Positions 51,663-54,168 of a DNA stretch of 54,168 nt are shown in pieces; the first letter of the stretch is position 1, and each line of letters opens with the position of its first letter. The stretch lies in NCBI GenBank assembly GCA_964561705.1, contig CAZLQJ010000003.1, forward strand, positions 1 to 54,168, in the 5' to 3' direction. The translations under genes and the position numbers were made by a program. Source of the stretch: HGM12587 sp964561705. GTDB lineage: Bacteria > Bacillota > Clostridia > Lachnospirales > Lachnospiraceae. The notes beneath the pieces are model-generated. The model saw nothing but the letters and a program-made list of their open reading frames with translations, had not been told where the DNA came from and ran no database searches.

Positions 51663-52792
51663 GAGTACCTGATTATTATAAAAAATTTAAATGTATAGCA
51701 GATCAATGTCCAGATACCTGCTGTGCGGGATGGCAGATCGTGATTGATGAGAAAACATTGGAAAAGTATCATAAATTTCCGGGTCCTTTTGGAAATCGTC
51801 TGGCGAATTCCATAGACTGGCGTGAAGGTGTATTTTTGCAGTATGAAGAGAAGCGATGTGCCTTTTTGGATGAAAACAATCTTTGTGATATTTATACAGA
51901 GGCAGGAGAGGAAATGTTTTGCAGAACCTGTCGTACTTATCCGCGACATTATGAAGAATTTGAAAATGTGCGGGAGATTTCTCTGGCAATGTCTTGTCCG
52001 GAAGCGGCAAAGCTGATCCTTGAAAAAAGGGAACCGGTACGTTTTCTGAAGGTGGAGAAGGCATCTAAAGAAGAAGCATATGAAGCATTTGATTTCTTTC
52101 TCTATTCCAAACTGGCGGATGCCAGAGAAATGATCTTTGAAATTTTACAAGATCGAAAAAGACCGGTCGGTGAACGGATGGCCATGGTGCTGGCATTTGT
52201 CCATGATCTGCAGTCGCGTATTGACCGGGGACAAATCGCTGCTATGGAAGATATTTTTTCACGCTATACCAAACGTGGAGCGAAAGAACGTTTTGCAAAA
52301 TATCTGAAACCATATGAAAAACAGTCAAAGGCTGCGGGACAGATCAAAAAAGAAATGCTTCTTCAGTTTTCCAAACTGGAGATTTTGAGAGAAACCTGGC
52401 CGGAACTTTTGCAAAAGACCCGGGAATATGCGGCAGATGAAACCTTGGAAAGACAATGGAAAGAAAAAGAGGAGGATTTAGATCTTGCAGTTGCGGCAGA
52501 GCAGCTGATGGTCTATTTCATTTTTACTTATTTTTGTGGTGCAGTTTATGATGGCAAGGCATATGTAAAAATGAAGTTCTCTGTCATTGGAACCATGGTG
52601 ATCCTGGAGACAGCAAAAGTGCTCTGGGTGAAAAATAAAGAATATTCCAAAATGGATGCTTTGTTGGAGGCGGCAAAGCGATATTCCAGAGAAGTGGAGC
52701 ATTCGGATGAAAATATTGAGCTTTTGGAACGCCTGGCAGAGGATGAATCTGCATTTTCCCTGGAGCATTTGCTGACAGTGGTTCTGAATTGA
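51653..52792 (+). CDS. FliB family protein (flagellin lysine-N-methylase-like)
   Basis: 379 residues. The N-terminal cysteine cluster is CIADQCPDTCCAGWQ, then KRCAFLDENNLCDIYTEAGE, and FCRTCRTYPRHYEEFENV with AMSCPEAAKLIL. That is the FliB family as usually annotated; the tail half is helical. FliB in Salmonella methylates flagellin lysines, but no flagellar gene is in this window, so the real target may differ. Its start is inside the AlaX-like gene, and with the YkgJ gene it makes an operon containing two cysteine-cluster proteins. Confidence 0.87.
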   Translation: MEIRVPDYYKKFKCIADQCPDTCCAGWQIVIDEKTLEKYHKFPGPFGNRLANSIDWREGVFLQYEEKRCAFLDENNLCDIYTEAGEEMFCRTCRTYPRHYEEFENVREISLAMSCPEAAKLILEKREPVRFLKVEKASKEEAYEAFDFFLYSKLADAREMIFEILQDRKRPVGERMAMVLAFVHDLQSRIDRGQIAAMEDIFSRYTKRGAKERFAKYLKPYEKQSKAAGQIKKEMLLQFSKLEILRETWPELLQKTREYAADETLERQWKEKEEDLDLAVAAEQLMVYFIFTYFCGAVYDGKAYVKMKFSVIGTMVILETAKVLWVKNKEYSKMDALLEAAKRYSREVEHSDENIELLERLAEDESAFSLEHLLTVVLN

Positions 52793-52833
52793 TAAAAAAT
52801 TTGAAAGATATTGTTATCAAAAGCTGGAAATCC

Positions 52834-52861
52834 TTGAAATAGCCGGCAAAAGTGATATGAT
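52834..52861 (+). promoter_or_regulatory. Predicted sigma-A promoter of the secreted protein
   Basis: TTGAAA (52834-52839), 16-base spacer, TATGAT (52856-52861), 24 bases before the ATG, followed by the AGAGGGGG ribosome binding site. Confidence 0.55.
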
Positions 52862-52885
52862 AATATAAAGAGAGGGGGTAGTAAA

Positions 52886-54168
52886 ATGGGTAATTTTACA
52901 AAACGAATGATGCTTGGCGGATTAGCAGTCGTCCTGGCCGGAAGTTGTCTGGCGGCAGTTCCGGTGCAGGCAGAGACAAATATACAAAAAACAGTAGCAG
53001 CTCCGGCAGTAAAAGTAGGGGTGGAACTTCCGGATCATGACGAACTGTTTGCGGGATATACACAGAAGGTTCTTTACAGCAGTCTGGATAGAGGAATTTC
53101 TGTGTATGCCAATACAGGGTTAGATAGGTTAAAGACAGAAGAGTCTAAACAGTTATATCAGAAACTGAAAATCCTTTTTAAAGAGGTCGCAGAAGGAAAG
53201 CACGAATCAACTGTGTTATCTTTGGATGGGTTAAGTTTTACCTGGACGGCGAAGGAGTTGGGTCTTGAGGAGATTCTACCGTCTAACGTAGCGGCCGCAG
53301 TTGCAAAGAAGTATCAAGAAGTAATTTGTATGAATGATGTTATGACCTATCTGATGATGGACTGTCCGTATGAAATGTACTGGTTTGATAAGACAGTTGC
53401 AGCACATCCTGGTTATCAGATGAGTTTTACAAGTGATTCTGCGACTATGGAAAAAATTACGATTAAGGTTCCTGTAGTGAAGGAGTATCAGCAGGAAAGT
53501 GCGTCAGAGGAAGACCGTGTATTTACAATGAATACAAGTTTGGTTGGCAGTGTAGAAAAGGTAAAGCAAACAGCAGAAAAAATTGTGGAAGAGAACCAAG
53601 GCAGATCAGATTATGAGAAGATGAAGGCTTATAAAAATGAGATTTGTAAATTGACGGATTATAATTATGATGCTGCAGATCCTGAAACAAAGACTGCATA
53701 TGGAAATCCATGGCAGTTAATCTGGGTATTTGACGGAAATCCTGAAACAAAAGTTGTTTGTGAAGGATATTCCAAAGCATTCCAGTATTTATGTGATCTT
53801 TCCAATATTACCTGCTATACGGTGACAGGTATCATGACGAGTTCTACGGTTTCCGGTGGACATATGTGGAATGTTGTGCCATTAGAAGAAAAAAATTATC
53901 TGGTAGATGTTACCAACTGTGATGGCGAGATGATTTCGGATACTTTATTCCTTGCAGGTGGAAAGGGGAGTGTCAGAGAAGGATATGCATTTTCGATAGT
54001 TGGAGATACTTTAAGATATACGTATAGTGAACAAGAACCAAATAACTATTTGAAACTTCTGGGTGAGGAAATACTGACACTTACATCAGAAAACTATGTT
54101 CCTCAGGAGAACTCAGGAACCGGTGAAAATCCGGGAACAGACGAAAACCCAGGAACAGACGAAAACCC
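52886..54168 (+). CDS. Secreted transglutaminase-like protein, 3' end outside window
   Basis: At least 427 residues; the frame is still open at the window edge. AGAGGGGG precedes the ATG. A signal peptide (~1-31; GLAVVLAGSCLAAVPVQAE) is followed by a helical region. A transglutaminase/protease-like core with candidate Cys-His-Asp triad follows: VVCEGYSKAFQYL, VSGGHMWNVV and YLVDVTNCD. The end is a NPGTDE repeat linker that probably leads to more surface modules (such as SLH or Ig-like). Possible roles are peptide crosslinking or proteolysis at the surface. The visible part has no anchor. Confidence 0.82.
   Translation, partial: MGNFTKRMMLGGLAVVLAGSCLAAVPVQAETNIQKTVAAPAVKVGVELPDHDELFAGYTQKVLYSSLDRGISVYANTGLDRLKTEESKQLYQKLKILFKEVAEGKHESTVLSLDGLSFTWTAKELGLEEILPSNVAAAVAKKYQEVICMNDVMTYLMMDCPYEMYWFDKTVAAHPGYQMSFTSDSATMEKITIKVPVVKEYQQESASEEDRVFTMNTSLVGSVEKVKQTAEKIVEENQGRSDYEKMKAYKNEICKLTDYNYDAADPETKTAYGNPWQLIWVFDGNPETKVVCEGYSKAFQYLCDLSNITCYTVTGIMTSSTVSGGHMWNVVPLEEKNYLVDVTNCDGEMISDTLFLAGGKGSVREGYAFSIVGDTLRYTYSEQEPNNYLKLLGEEILTLTSENYVPQENSGTGENPGTDENPGTDEN

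Noticed and set aside
54090..54168. Short tandem repeats at the window end as a CRISPR or satellite
   Set aside because: They encode NPGTDE in frame with the secreted protein and have no spacers; a coding linker is the simpler reading.

Overview
The window reads as a chromosomal segment of a gut-type member of the Lachnospiraceae (Clostridia, Bacillota). The evidence is the moderate-to-low G+C coding style, strong AGGAGG-type ribosome binding sites, FloA, UvrC, HprK and AspS sequences of clostridial type, DUF5685, DUF1846 and DUF4358-type genes, and cell-surface glycan enzymes carrying SLH repeats. No genus is assigned. I saw no rRNA, tRNA, CRISPR array, prophage or insertion sequence.

Layout. 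1-3800: the end of tuf, a NUDIX hydrolase, a wrecked sigma/anti-sigma pair on the minus strand, and an S1-domain protein. 3800-13000: a divergent two-component pair, then nine closely packed genes: NusG_II protein, Gx-family membrane protein, duplicated lipoprotein, ApbE flavin transferase, RnfC, RnfD, RnfG, an unknown four-helix membrane protein and an MntP-like exporter. RnfA, RnfE and RnfB are absent. A Rex-like palindrome precedes the operon. 13100-20530: two large secreted enzymes with C-terminal SLH repeats (a GH29 fucosidase with carbohydrate-binding modules and a multi-SGNH esterase), probably acting on host glycans at the cell surface. 20500-22350: an intact flotillin between remnants of a Spo0B-type sensor kinase and a LytTR response regulator. 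22350-25600: an AraC regulator divergent from a dicarboxylate/amino-acid symporter, a PAP2 phosphatase and MscL. 25800-27670: a zinc-ribbon membrane protein, a DUF5685 protein and a DnaJ protein with a cysteine-rich tail. 27800-35700: DUF1846 protein, FtsH, UvrC, HprK, ROK glucokinase and a lipoprotein. 35750-38210: an MBOAT/DHHW pair for acylating an exported glycan. 38300-40280: a type II restriction-modification system. 40370-43500: a membrane sugar-nucleotide dehydratase, a YitT protein and a small lipoprotein. 43745-47885: three genes with ATGA overlaps (HAD phosphatase, methyltransferase, and a TetM-like ribosomal GTPase fused to a NYN/YacP-type nuclease). 47990-52790: AspS, then YkgJ, an AlaX-type editing protein and a FliB-family protein. 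52886-end: the start of a secreted transglutaminase-like protein.

Most noteworthy: (i) the reduced RnfC-D-G flavin electron-transfer operon with EET-like accessory genes and a possible Rex operator; (ii) the ribosomal GTPase-NYN nuclease fusion in a translationally coupled operon; (iii) two sites of decaying signalling genes, one with an A8 slip site that would fuse a sigma region 2 to a membrane anti-sigma-like protein in frame. Family names come from motif recognition by eye; no database search was run.
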